NCBI RefSeq assembly: GCF_029240175.1
Contig: NZ_JARBTM010000004.1
Coordinates: 62,001-126,000 of the forward strand
Source: Anaerosolibacter sp.
GTDB lineage: Bacteria; Bacillota; Clostridia; Peptostreptococcales; Thermotaleaceae
Length of the DNA stretch: 64,000 nt
Direction: 5' to 3'
A program made the translations under genes and the position numbers. The notes beneath the pieces are model-generated. The model worked only from the letters and a program-made list of their open reading frames with translations, had not been told where the DNA came from and made no database searches. Each line of letters starts with the position of its first letter. Position 1 is the first letter of the stretch. Shown piece by piece: positions 14,905 to 22,073 of the stretch.

Positions 14905-15362
14905 TGAAAACTTTATCTATAATTCAACCATGGGCCACATTGATAGCCACTGGTGAAAAGAGAATTGAGACTAGATCCTGGGCAACCAAATATAGGGGAC
15001 CGTTACTGATCCATTCGAGCAAGAAGATTGAAAAGTTCATATGTGATAAAGAACCATTTTATTCAACCTTGCATAGTAACGGCATAGATTCCTTTGAAAA
15101 ATTGCCGATAGGAGCCATCATTGCAAGGTGTAACTTGGTTGACTGTCTTAAAATTATAGATTGGGAACTAGGAGATAATCTCAGAATTATAGGAGCAACA
15201 TTGGAAAACGATCAGAAAGTTTCAGGCAATGAAGTGGAGTTTGGAAATTACTGCTTAGAAAGATATGCATGGATATTGGAGGATGTTGAAATTCTTAAGG
15301 AACCTATACCAGCTAAAGGGAAGTTAAATTTATGGAACTTTAGGGGCGAAATTGAGACTTAG
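14901..15362 (+). CDS. ASCH-domain protein
   Basis: 153 residues. The N-terminus MKTLSIIQPWATLIATGEKR with GEKRIETRSW (GxKxxExR) and YRGPLLIHSSKK is the ASCH signature, a PUA-like fold related to EVE and YTH domains. Relatives bind RNA or modified bases, and some (YqfB type) hydrolyse N4-acetylcytidine. The domain spans about residues 3-120; the C-terminus ends in KGKLNLWNF. The ATG at 14901 or 14904 overlaps the upstream gene. Near a C5-methyltransferase and a radical SAM enzyme, a reader or editor of a modified base is a reasonable guess, not shown by the sequence. Confidence 0.8.
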   Translation: MMKTLSIIQPWATLIATGEKRIETRSWATKYRGPLLIHSSKKIEKFICDKEPFYSTLHSNGIDSFEKLPIGAIIARCNLVDCLKIIDWELGDNLRIIGATLENDQKVSGNEVEFGNYCLERYAWILEDVEILKEPIPAKGKLNLWNFRGEIET

Positions 15363-15382
15363 AGAAGAAAGGTGGATGAAAT

Positions 15383-15616
15383 ATGTTAGAAGAACTATTA
15401 CTCAAATACAAAGGATATAGTCCATTGCTAAATTATTTTGATGAATCAGATTATGAAGTGGAGACAGGATATCATCCAATGGGATGGCATTGCAAAATTA
15501 ATACAGAACCTTTCAAGGATAAAGATTTAGAAAAAACTCATGTATACGGATGCAAAACACCTTTGGAAGCTTTGCAACAAGCAATAAAAGATATAAAAGT
15601 TATAAGCAGTCTGTGA
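15383..15616 (+). CDS. unrecognised small protein
   Basis: 77 residues; GAAAGGTGG lies 9 bases before the ATG. The sequence has an aromatic, acidic middle (YHPMGWHCKINTEPF) and a short C-terminal helix (TPLEALQQAIKDIKV). This layout occurs in small phage-encoded domains of unknown role. It follows the ASCH gene by 20 bases and closes the tight gene cluster; the next 524 bases contain nothing I can support. Confidence 0.5.
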   Translation: MLEELLLKYKGYSPLLNYFDESDYEVETGYHPMGWHCKINTEPFKDKDLEKTHVYGCKTPLEALQQAIKDIKVISSL

Positions 15617-16140
15617 TTTTACATTATGAAACGTGAGTATTGTTGTAATATTTGTTTATCTTAGGAGTATCCAGCAAACAGTAAATTAATCCTCCACTAA
15701 TGATTTTTAGAGATGGCTAAAATATAAGTTTCCCTCAACCCCACACAGATTTATCTTAAGTACTTTTTAAGCAAATAAATCTTTAGTATATCTAGGTCTT
15801 ATCTTTAGTAAATGGATATTACTTCACTAGTGATATCAAGTAGCTTAAAATCATTATGACAGTGTGATTATCTAACTTGATATGAATGTTCAGTTCCATC
15901 CATTCACCGCCTTCAATAGGTTTTTAAAAACTATTATCTGGGTAGAGTCGAAGGATTACCTTAATTATGATCAAAGAAAATCATGTTTATACACAATAAG
16001 GAAATTAAAAATACGACTCAAAATAATTACCATTAGTTTAAAAATTCTGGAGGATTCACATACTACATAAATCTATGGCTTAAATAATGAACTAGGTAGG
16101 ATGGGAATCAGGTGAAAGCAGGCCTATTGAAAAATAAATT
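15617..16140. other. gene-free stretch
   Basis: No gene with a usable start signal lies here. A 62-codon frame at 15882-16070 has no ribosome binding site and unusual composition, and I reject it. ATATCAAGT near 15833 and ACTTGATAT near 15875 could pair over a loop of about 33 bases. The stretch is more AT-rich than the cluster before it. Confidence 0.4.
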
Positions 16141-16311
16141 GTGAAAGTGTTGAAGTTAATGAGGTTGATAATTGGGAGTATGGACATAATGATCGCGTTA
16201 GTCTTACTTAATGGATTTAGGAAAAATGCCTATGGTGACGGTCATGGAAACTTAGGGGCAGGAACTGGAATTGCATTGTTTCTTGTATCAGGTGTGCTAC
16301 TTGTATCTTAA
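16141..16311 (+). CDS. small membrane protein
   Basis: 56 residues from GTG 16141; ATG at 16159 (50 residues) is a good alternative. Two hydrophobic segments flank a glycine-rich loop (NAYGDGHGNLGAGTGIALF). No clear ribosome binding site is seen, so the start is uncertain. Short membrane proteins with this layout are found in phage genomes. Function unknown. Confidence 0.45.
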   Translation: MKVLKLMRLIIGSMDIMIALVLLNGFRKNAYGDGHGNLGAGTGIALFLVSGVLLVS

Positions 16312-16336
16312 ACTAAGATTGAGTGGAGGGTGATAT

Positions 16337-16498
16337 ATGAGATTTCATTTTCACAAATGGGAATTTATCAAACACTGTGGGGCGTACAATAAGTACAGAT
16401 GCACAAAATGTGGAAAAGAAGAAATGAGGTATATAGGTGATTATGCTGTAAGGAAACTTGATAATGAACGTATCAGGATATTAAGAAATAAAAATTAA
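16337..16498 (+). CDS. small zinc-ribbon protein
   Basis: 53 residues from ATG 16337, 6 bases after GGAGGGTG. His4, His6, Cys14, Cys22 and Cys25 (KHCGAYNKYRCTKCGKEE) make a small zinc ribbon; the rest is basic (VRKLDNERIRILRNKN). It resembles phage zinc-finger proteins close to late-control genes. Nucleic-acid binding is likely, without specific proof. Confidence 0.55.
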   Translation: MRFHFHKWEFIKHCGAYNKYRCTKCGKEEMRYIGDYAVRKLDNERIRILRNKN

Positions 16499-16600
16499 TG
16501 GATTTAAATAGGGGATGATGTGTATGGATACCTCCAATAATGATAGGAAAGAGTATATATTGAAAAAGGCAGCAGTATAGGACGAGGATGGTGGGACATA

Positions 16601-16744
16601 ATGACAGAAATTAGATGTATTGCTTGTAAGAAGGTGTTGGGAAAGATTCCCGAGGGAACAGAGGTAGAGATCGAGATCAAATGCCCGAAGTGTAAGACGA
16701 CACATACATATAAGATAGAGGCTCAAGAAGCCCAGGTAGGATAA
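16601..16744 (+). CDS. Mu Com-like zinc-finger protein
   Basis: 47 residues with IRCIACKKVLGKIPEG (Cys6, Cys9) and IEIKCPKCKTTHTYK (Cys28, Cys31), the pattern of the Mu Com family. In phage Mu, Com binds the mom mRNA and activates translation of the DNA-modification gene mom. Here the protein lies 2.2 kb downstream of the methyltransferase/radical SAM/ASCH cluster. Start is ATG 16601, after GGTGGG. The last bases of the gene form the left arm of the terminator at 16724. Family likely; role in modification control is inference. Confidence 0.7.
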   Translation: MTEIRCIACKKVLGKIPEGTEVEIEIKCPKCKTTHTYKIEAQEAQVG

Positions 16745-16764
16745 ACCTGGGCTTCTTGTTTTTT
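16724..16764 (+). terminator. rho-independent terminator overlapping the com-like gene
   Basis: CAAGAAGCCCAGGT (16724-16737) pairs perfectly with ACCTGGGCTTCTTG (16745-16758), a 14-bp stem with a 7-base loop, followed by TTTTTT. The left arm is coding sequence and the stop codon is in the loop. It should end the early/middle transcript just before the late regulator. Confidence 0.9.
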
Positions 16765-16791
16765 ATAGAAGATGGGAAGGTGGAGAGAAGG

Positions 16792-17238
16792 ATGAGGTTA
16801 AGTGATTCATACATGGATTTGTGCAATTCCATTGATGCATGGAAAGCAAGGCTGGAAGGATATAAAGGAGAGTTGAAGGTTTTAACCAGATTGGCAAGAT
16901 TAGATGGACCTAGCGATATTAAGGCAGTGAACTATTCTGAGGTGCGTTCAGGTGGTTTTGTTCAGATGCCTTTTCTGGAGGCCCTTGAAAGAATTCAGAA
17001 AATAAAAAGCCATATTTTACTCCATGAGGAGGCCATTGCACATCTGGAGGAGACTAAAAGAAAGATGGAAGAAAAGGTTTCACAACTAAGTGGGATTGAA
17101 AATCAGGTGGTTTACATGAGGGACTTTCAAAAGAAAAAGCTTATAGAGATCGCCGATGAACTGGGGTATTCCTATGACTATATCCGTGAAATATCAGCTA
17201 AGACGAGAAGAAAAGCTGCACAGGAAAAGAAAAAATAG
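16792..17238 (+). CDS. late-operon transcriptional regulator (sigma-like HTH)
   Basis: 148 residues from ATG 16792, about 9 bases after AAGGTGG; a longer frame from 16756 begins inside the terminator. The N-terminal 100 residues are helical and partly coiled. The C-terminus (about 108-142, FQKKKLIEIADELGYSYDYIREISAKT) is a sigma region 4-like helix-turn-helix as in ArpU/RinA-type late activators. The gene lies just upstream of terS, the usual place for the activator of packaging and structural genes. Specific binding sites are not known. Confidence 0.65.
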   Translation: MRLSDSYMDLCNSIDAWKARLEGYKGELKVLTRLARLDGPSDIKAVNYSEVRSGGFVQMPFLEALERIQKIKSHILLHEEAIAHLEETKRKMEEKVSQLSGIENQVVYMRDFQKKKLIEIADELGYSYDYIREISAKTRRKAAQEKKK

Positions 17239-17278
17239 GTAAGGACAATGAGTAAAGAAAAAGGGGGACTAAAATAAC

Positions 17279-17387
17279 GAAAGTCGGATTTTTTAACAGT
17301 TCGACATTGGAGGGTCAAAAAACGATGATATATAATGTAAGAAAAAAATTTTTTGAAAGCATGATTTACCATATAAACCCGACTTTC
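17279..17387. repeat. 109-bp segment closed by 9-bp inverted repeats
   Basis: GAAAGTCGG (17279-17287) and CCGACTTTC (17379-17387) are perfect inverted repeats enclosing about 90 AT-rich bases. No gene lies inside. It could be a structured RNA or part of a packaging recognition site. See the adjacent segment at 17475-17589. Confidence 0.5.
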
Positions 17388-17474
17388 ATTTTTGGGACAA
17401 AAAAGTGGTTCTAGCCATTGAATTTAAAGGTTAGAAGCTAATTCCATGTAAAAACACGATAAGGAGAACATTTT

Positions 17475-17589
17475 ATAACTCGTATTTTGGAAGGTGAAAA
17501 ATTGAATGGAACTGACAACTAAACTAATTCAAATGACGATAAGAAAACATTATATAGCAATTGTATCCCTAGCTAAAAATACGAGTTAT
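17475..17589. repeat. 115-bp segment closed by 14-bp inverted repeats
   Basis: ATAACTCGTATTTT (17475-17488) and AAAATACGAGTTAT (17576-17589) are perfect inverted repeats. The right arm ends 16 bases before the terS start and just before its ribosome binding site. Size and layout match the preceding segment although the sequences differ. Confidence 0.6.
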
Positions 17590-17605
17590 TCTGATAGGAG
17601 GAAGT

Positions 17606-18373
17606 ATGGCAAGAAATCGAAATCCTAATAGAGAAAAAGCATTTAAAATATACAGAGAGCATCAAGGTAAAATAACAACCAAAGAATTAGCACGACTACT
17701 TGATGAGAAAGAGAAAAACGTTGAGTATTGGAGAAATGCAGATGATTGGAAGAGAAAATACAATCCAAAAGGTGGGGCTCCGTTAGGTAATAAAAATGCT
17801 ACTGGAGCTCCAGAAGCAAATCAATACGCAAGAAAGCATGGATGGTATTCAAAATATCTTCCAACAGAGGTGAGAAATCTAGTCAAAGAGGCAGAGGAAG
17901 CTGGAGGGTCGCCGTTAGACATCCAATGGGCAATGATTATGACCAAATGGATCAATATACTTAGGTCTCAGAAAATCATGTATGTTAAAGATGAACATGA
18001 TAAATCAAAAGAGCTTAAGAAATTTAAAAGCCAACAAGATCTAAAAGGCCCAAAAGATGCAAAGATGCTTGTTGAAACATATAGGGAAGAAGAATATGAG
18101 ATTCAGCAAGCATGGGATAGACAAGCAAACCTGCTAAATTCCCAATCCAGAGCAATGGCTACATTATCCAGGTTGATTAAAGACTATAATGAAATGCTTC
18201 ATGCTAATTGGGATACAGCTACTGAGGAACAAAAGCTGAGAGTTGAAAGATTGAGGATGCAAATTCAGAATCCAGAGCTGCAGCATAGGAAAGAGCTTAG
18301 CGAGAAAAAGCTTGAACTTGAAAGAGAACGGTTCGAGCATACCAAGGAAATGGATAAGACAAAGATGTGGTAA
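17606..18373 (+). CDS. terS: phage terminase small subunit
   Basis: 255 residues. AGGAGG lies 6 bases before the ATG. The N-terminus (about 1-60) is a helix-turn-helix for DNA recognition (KITTKELARLLDEKEKNVEYWRN), followed by the GGAPLGNKNATG linker and KHGWYSKYLP, common in clostridial small terminases. The rest is helical, ending in a Glu/Lys-rich coil (EKKLELERERFEHTKEM). The protein selects phage DNA and passes it to the large subunit. No large subunit follows, so it cannot package alone; it could act with a helper phage or be left over after a deletion. Confidence 0.8.
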   Translation: MARNRNPNREKAFKIYREHQGKITTKELARLLDEKEKNVEYWRNADDWKRKYNPKGGAPLGNKNATGAPEANQYARKHGWYSKYLPTEVRNLVKEAEEAGGSPLDIQWAMIMTKWINILRSQKIMYVKDEHDKSKELKKFKSQQDLKGPKDAKMLVETYREEEYEIQQAWDRQANLLNSQSRAMATLSRLIKDYNEMLHANWDTATEEQKLRVERLRMQIQNPELQHRKELSEKKLELERERFEHTKEMDKTKMW

Positions 18374-18764
18374 AGCATACAGGGAACAAATGATGCAAGT
18401 ATGTAAAGATTTAAAAGGAAGACATATTGGGGAGTGGTTTTAAGTGAATCATGGATAAGTTCCACTCCCCCCCCACCCTGGCGAAAAAAATACGAATTCA
18501 AAAGACCGGAGGGTATCCCTAATTTTCACACACACTAAAAAAATGACTTTTTCCTTGAAAACTTTTGAAAAAAGTTGAAAATGGATGATAATATTCGAAA
18601 ATAGGTGAGAACTCAAGCTATTTGAGTCGATGAAAGGCGCATGACCAAATAAATTGAACCAATGTTCAAGATCAATATTGGAGCTGAACGGCTTATGAAG
18701 ATAGGGAGACTAACAGCTAAGAAGTACCTATAGAACTACTAACCAAAGATTAGAATGTAGGTGA
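18374..18764. other. gene-free stretch after terS
   Basis: This is where an HNH gene and the terminase large subunit usually lie, but no frame longer than about 30 codons has a start signal and none has terminase motifs. The cos-like repeat is inside it. The rest looks like unselected phage DNA. Confidence 0.5.
18429..18470. other. cos-like hairpin region
   Basis: GGGGAGTGG (18429-18437) and CCACTCCCC (18462-18470) are perfect 9-bp inverted repeats with a 24-base gap, followed by a run of C and then CCCACCCTGGCG. GC-rich palindromic stretches right after terS are typical of cos sites in Firmicutes phages. The cleavage position cannot be read from sequence. It lies in a gene-free part of an otherwise AT-rich region. 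Confidence 0.4.
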
Positions 18765-18941
18765 TATGGGAATAGCCCTGGCGAACTGAAATATCATATG
18801 GTAGTTGAAAGAATCTATGAATTACTACCATGGATTCCAAGACTGTAGTATAGCAAGAACCAAATTGATCATATAATTGATGAAGTAGTTGAATGTTTTC
18901 AACGATATTTTTCCGATGAGGAAGAATTTGCTAGGACATAG
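18765..18941 (+). pseudogene. broken small phage gene
   Basis: One frame reads GNSPGELKYHMVVERIYELL then WIPRL, a TAG at 18846-18848, and continues YSKNQIDHIIDEVVECFQRY to the TAG at 18939-18941. The two halves look like one helical protein of about 58 residues. The ATG at 18766 is one base out of frame, so a single-base loss next to the start and a nonsense change both appear to have hit the gene. No family assigned. Confidence 0.6.
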
Positions 18942-19826
18942 TGAAGATGCTGGGGCATGCATAATGCTCTGGCTTTTTTTATTTTGCACAGAAATCTAGG
19001 TAGAAGAAATCCTCTACAGAATAATGAGTATGCGTAGTGAAATTTCACATATTGCAGAGCAGGGTTCTCACTTGTAAACATTTTGTTAATGAATTTCTGA
19101 TGGTTCTATTCACATAGATGTTAAAAGATTAATAATAGAACCCTATAAATATAATACCAGAGATTAAACGCAAAGATAATTATAAAAATAGCCTTTGCAT
19201 TTTATGGTCCAACTGCACTTGAAGACGATGAATTTCTACAGGCTATTTAAGAAGATAGACATGAAATTCGGAAATTGTTTTCATCTAAAAAAGCAATGTA
19301 ACAAAAACAAAGAACATTACATTCAGGTGGCGTTTTCTGATGATATATAAAGAAGAGAAAATTCTATTTGAATGTAATAGAATACCACATATATTACATT
19401 GAGAGAGGGCAAAAAACAAAAGGTACTTTGGGAGGTCCATGAACGCTGCGGGTCTAGCGAAGCCCAAGGTTCCGCTAGATACAAAAAAATTTTCATTGCC
19501 CTTTCCGTTTCCAAAACCTAAGGCATAAAGGAGACAATTTCGAAAGGCATTAGAAGTAAAATTTTTAATCAACTAAATACAAACTTAATCTAAATCTATT
19601 TTCTACGACAAAACGATAGGTTGCCATCAACCCTATTACATCGTATTAGCTTTAATGTATCTTTGAAATTTAAATAATTTTTAAAAGGATTTTGAAGGAA
19701 ATTGGAATCTGTCAAGAAATTGGTGTAAACATTCTGAAGTTCATATATATGATTAAGAACGAGGGGGGATTAGAATCTCCCCTCGAAATGTATGCTTAAC
19801 TGGCCAATATCGACGATAAGGGGACT
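18942..19826. other. non-coding debris at the presumed deletion
   Basis: No supported gene. Minus-strand frames near 18899-19081 and 19285-19572 have no ribosome binding sites and low-complexity composition. A GC-richer island at about 19420-19470 stands out from the AT-rich surroundings and may be part of a former packaging or structural gene. CGAGGGG and CCCCTCG near 19759-19785 form an imperfect hairpin just before the truncated amidase. Capsid and tail genes would normally lie across this point. Confidence 0.45.
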
Positions 19827-20219
19827 ATGACAGAGGCTACATATAATACTTTGGTGCACCGCTGTGCAGACCTCAGTAAAGAATGGGATCTTGATCCAAA
19901 GCCATTGGGCGATCTATGGCTGCACCAGGAAGTAGTAGGATGGAAGGATTGTCATCGATGGTTTGTACAGAATCCTTTGAGTTGGCATAAATTCCAGGAA
20001 GAAGTCTTTGAAGTGATGAAAGGGGGAAATATATTGGGTAAAGTATTTAGAGATGTAGCTGATGATCGTTGGTCAGCAAAGGATATAGAAAAAGCAAAGG
20101 CACTTGGTCTAATTGCTGGAGATTCAAATGGTAATTTCAATCCTACGGGGCAACTAACTAGGGAGCAGGCGGCAGTTATTATGGTAAGGCTATATGAAGT
20201 CATTAAGGAGGGAAAATAA
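19827..20219 (+). pseudogene. 5'-truncated N-acetylmuramoyl-L-alanine amidase with SLH domain
   Basis: Endolysins of this kind cut the bond between N-acetylmuramic acid and L-alanine in peptidoglycan. Only the C-terminal half of an amidase_2-like domain remains (residues 1-65, with LGDLWLHQEVVGWKDCHRWF and NPLSWHKFQEEV), followed by an SLH domain (about 72-125, FRDVADDRWSAKDIEKAKAL, then QLTREQAAVIMVRLYEV) for cell-wall anchoring. The N-terminal zinc-ligand half is missing, and the frame upstream of ATG 19827 reads on for a few plausible residues before a stop. A weak AAGGGG could start translation, but the product would be inactive. It marks the right side of the deletion and touches the holin gene. 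Confidence 0.7.
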
Positions 20220-20462
20220 ATGACAAAAATTGATTGGATGAGGAAATTAAGCTCACGGAAGTTCTGGAGTTTACTTATGGCGCTTATTGCTGCCGGTTTG
20301 GTGTTGGTGAAAGTAGAGGCAACTGTAATTTCCCAAGTATCCGCAGTTATCGGTGCATTTTCTTCGGTTGTTATATATATTCTAGCTGAAGCCAATGTAG
20401 ATGGAAAAAGAGTTGAAACACCGAAAGTTGAGCTTATTGATAATGATGATACCAGAGCCTAG
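20220..20462 (+). CDS. phage holin-like protein
   Basis: 80 residues. WMRKLSSRKFWSLLMALIAA opens the first membrane segment (about 14-33), and a second runs about 37-57 (VISQVSAVIGAFSSVVIYIL), followed by a charged tail. This is the layout of a common clostridial holin group that follows the amidase gene. Holins form membrane lesions that release or activate the endolysin. It starts right after the amidase stop, with GGAGGG as ribosome binding site, so translation is coupled. The gene looks intact although its partner is not. Confidence 0.65.
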   Translation: MTKIDWMRKLSSRKFWSLLMALIAAGLVLVKVEATVISQVSAVIGAFSSVVIYILAEANVDGKRVETPKVELIDNDDTRA

Positions 20463-20556
20463 TGCTTTGGCATTTTTCATTTTTTGACAAGATTATTAAA
20501 GGATTTCTATAATTTTTGTAAAATATATACATTTAAAAGTATTTGGGGGTAACACC

Positions 20557-20838
20557 ATGTACGAATTGATTCTTTTTTCTTCATTCGTTTTAATACTAAT
20601 CATTACTTTCTTTCTACAGCATAGTTTAATAAAATCGAGATATAAGTATGGCTGGATAAAGGTATTCATACCATCAGTTACTTTCATAGTTGTTCAACAA
20701 TACTTTTTCTTAGAAGCAGATTCAGTGGGATGGGAAAGAGCACTAGGGTACTTTGTTTGTACTTTTGCTTTCGGAACGATGAGTGTTGTAAGTACCTTGC
20801 ACGGTTTGTGGTTAAGGTTTAGGAAGAAAGAAATATAG
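20557..20838 (+). CDS. unrecognised membrane protein
   Basis: 93 residues with three hydrophobic segments (about 1-21, 32-52 and 60-80), ending in a basic tail RFRKKEI. GGGGGT lies 8 bases before the ATG. Not similar to holin families that I know. It opens the cargo section after the lysis remnant and may be a lysogenic-conversion or defence-type membrane protein; there is no direct evidence for either. Confidence 0.5.
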   Translation: MYELILFSSFVLILIITFFLQHSLIKSRYKYGWIKVFIPSVTFIVVQQYFFLEADSVGWERALGYFVCTFAFGTMSVVSTLHGLWLRFRKKEI

Positions 20839-20934
20839 TATTAGTAATTGAAGTCACAAGAAATTATTCTCTTGTGAAGTTACGGATAATACTAACATTT
20901 GTGTTTTTTAAGTCTAAAGTGAGGAGTGTTTTAT

Positions 20935-21474
20935 TTGAAAATTCCTTTACAGGTGCATAGTGGTGACCCTATAGAATACGGAGATTTTATTTCGGTTAAG
21001 AATACTAATTACCCAGGGAGCTACAGACCAATCTGGGGATACTGGTTAAGCGATTATACACCAGGGTCAAAATATCCGTCTGTATGGCTAGAATATGTAT
21101 ATAATGACCCAGAAATGGTCGAATGCCACAGCAGGCCCTACTACTTGGTCTATGAGGTTAAAGATACTAGCAGAGTATATTTTATTAATTGCTATGAGGA
21201 TTTTATAAAATTAATAGATAGATATCCATTAGAAGTTGATAATTATATTGAGATTGATTTTGAAAAGATGGCATTGGATTGGGATGGTATATACTTAACT
21301 AGTTCAGGCTTTATAAGCTGTTGTAATCCAGATATTGATATTCTTGAAATGTATGGAATGAAAAGTACTAAGTATCCTTCATTAGAATCTTGGGCGATCC
21401 CTTCCTTGTTAGTTTTTAACCTACAGATCCTAAAGTTCTGTAGGGAAGAAAAAAATATATTTTATAGAGACTAA
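20935..21474 (+). CDS. unrecognised cytoplasmic protein
   Basis: 179 residues from TTG 20935, 9 bases after AGGAG; a GTG at 20926 would place the ribosome binding site badly. The protein is rich in Tyr, Trp, Pro and Asp (YPGSYRPIWGYWLSDYTPGS), with no signal peptide or membrane segment. It looks like a globular beta-rich domain followed by a C-terminal helix. It precedes the GIY-YIG gene by 22 bases in the same direction. No family recognised. Confidence 0.5.
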   Translation: MKIPLQVHSGDPIEYGDFISVKNTNYPGSYRPIWGYWLSDYTPGSKYPSVWLEYVYNDPEMVECHSRPYYLVYEVKDTSRVYFINCYEDFIKLIDRYPLEVDNYIEIDFEKMALDWDGIYLTSSGFISCCNPDIDILEMYGMKSTKYPSLESWAIPSLLVFNLQILKFCREEKNIFYRD

Positions 21475-21496
21475 TAAAACATGCGGGGTAAATAAT

Positions 21497-21919
21497 GTGA
21501 AACAAAAATTTATAGATTTATTAATCGAGAATAAGATAATCCCAGTACAAGAACCATATTGGAATTCATTCGAAATATATCATAATACACCAGGATGTTC
21601 AAAAGAGGTAGATGATATTAGAGATTATATAAGATCGCAGACAAAAAATGTTAACGGAATTTATGTGTATGAAAGAGATAATAAATTTATTTATATAGGA
21701 AAAGGAAAACCTATCAGTTATAGGCTCTTTAGCCATTTTAGGGAAAGCTATGAACAAGTTTCTGGTGATAGAACTGGAAAATGGCATCGGTTTTTCAAAC
21801 AGTATCACGGCAAGCTGAAAGTTTATTGGTTTGAACTAGAAGATGAAAGTGTTCGCTTATTTGTTGAAGAAACGCTTCAAAGAAAATACCAGCCTGAATT
21901 TCTCAGTTTTGAAAAGTGA
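21497..21919 (+). CDS. GIY-YIG nuclease domain protein
   Basis: 140 residues from GTG 21497. The core runs from NGIYVYERDNKFIYIGKGKP (GIY and YIG motifs, residues 52-71) through RLFSHFRES (Arg and His) to VEETLQRKYQPEF (catalytic Glu in the helix LFVEETLQ). This covers one complete GIY-YIG catalytic domain of about 85 residues. The first 45 residues may be a small recognition region. Such domains occur in homing endonucleases, DNA repair and anti-phage nucleases. In this cargo section, with an unknown partner upstream, defence or mobility is possible. Confidence 0.75.
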   Translation: MKQKFIDLLIENKIIPVQEPYWNSFEIYHNTPGCSKEVDDIRDYIRSQTKNVNGIYVYERDNKFIYIGKGKPISYRLFSHFRESYEQVSGDRTGKWHRFFKQYHGKLKVYWFELEDESVRLFVEETLQRKYQPEFLSFEK

Positions 21920-22073
21920 ACATGTAAGTTATTTGATAAGCACATACATTTATTAGTAAAATCTTATAAAATTCGACAATCTTTTATATAGTTGTTTAGT
22001 ATGATAAATATTATAGTGGTGTATAAAGCTATCTTCTTTTTATATTGAATTCTCAAATTAAGGGGGAAAACTA

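Noticed and set aside
15882-16070. 62-codon forward frame
   Set aside because: No ribosome binding site, unusual composition, and surrounding sequence looks non-coding.
16515-16580. 21-codon forward frame with GGGG upstream
   Set aside because: Too short to support; no conserved feature.
18429-18540. Firm cos site call
   Set aside because: GC-rich palindrome fits by position, but the cleavage site cannot be defined from sequence, so it is kept only as a low-confidence feature.
19285-19572. Minus-strand frames in the debris after terS
   Set aside because: No ribosome binding sites, low-complexity residues, no family features.
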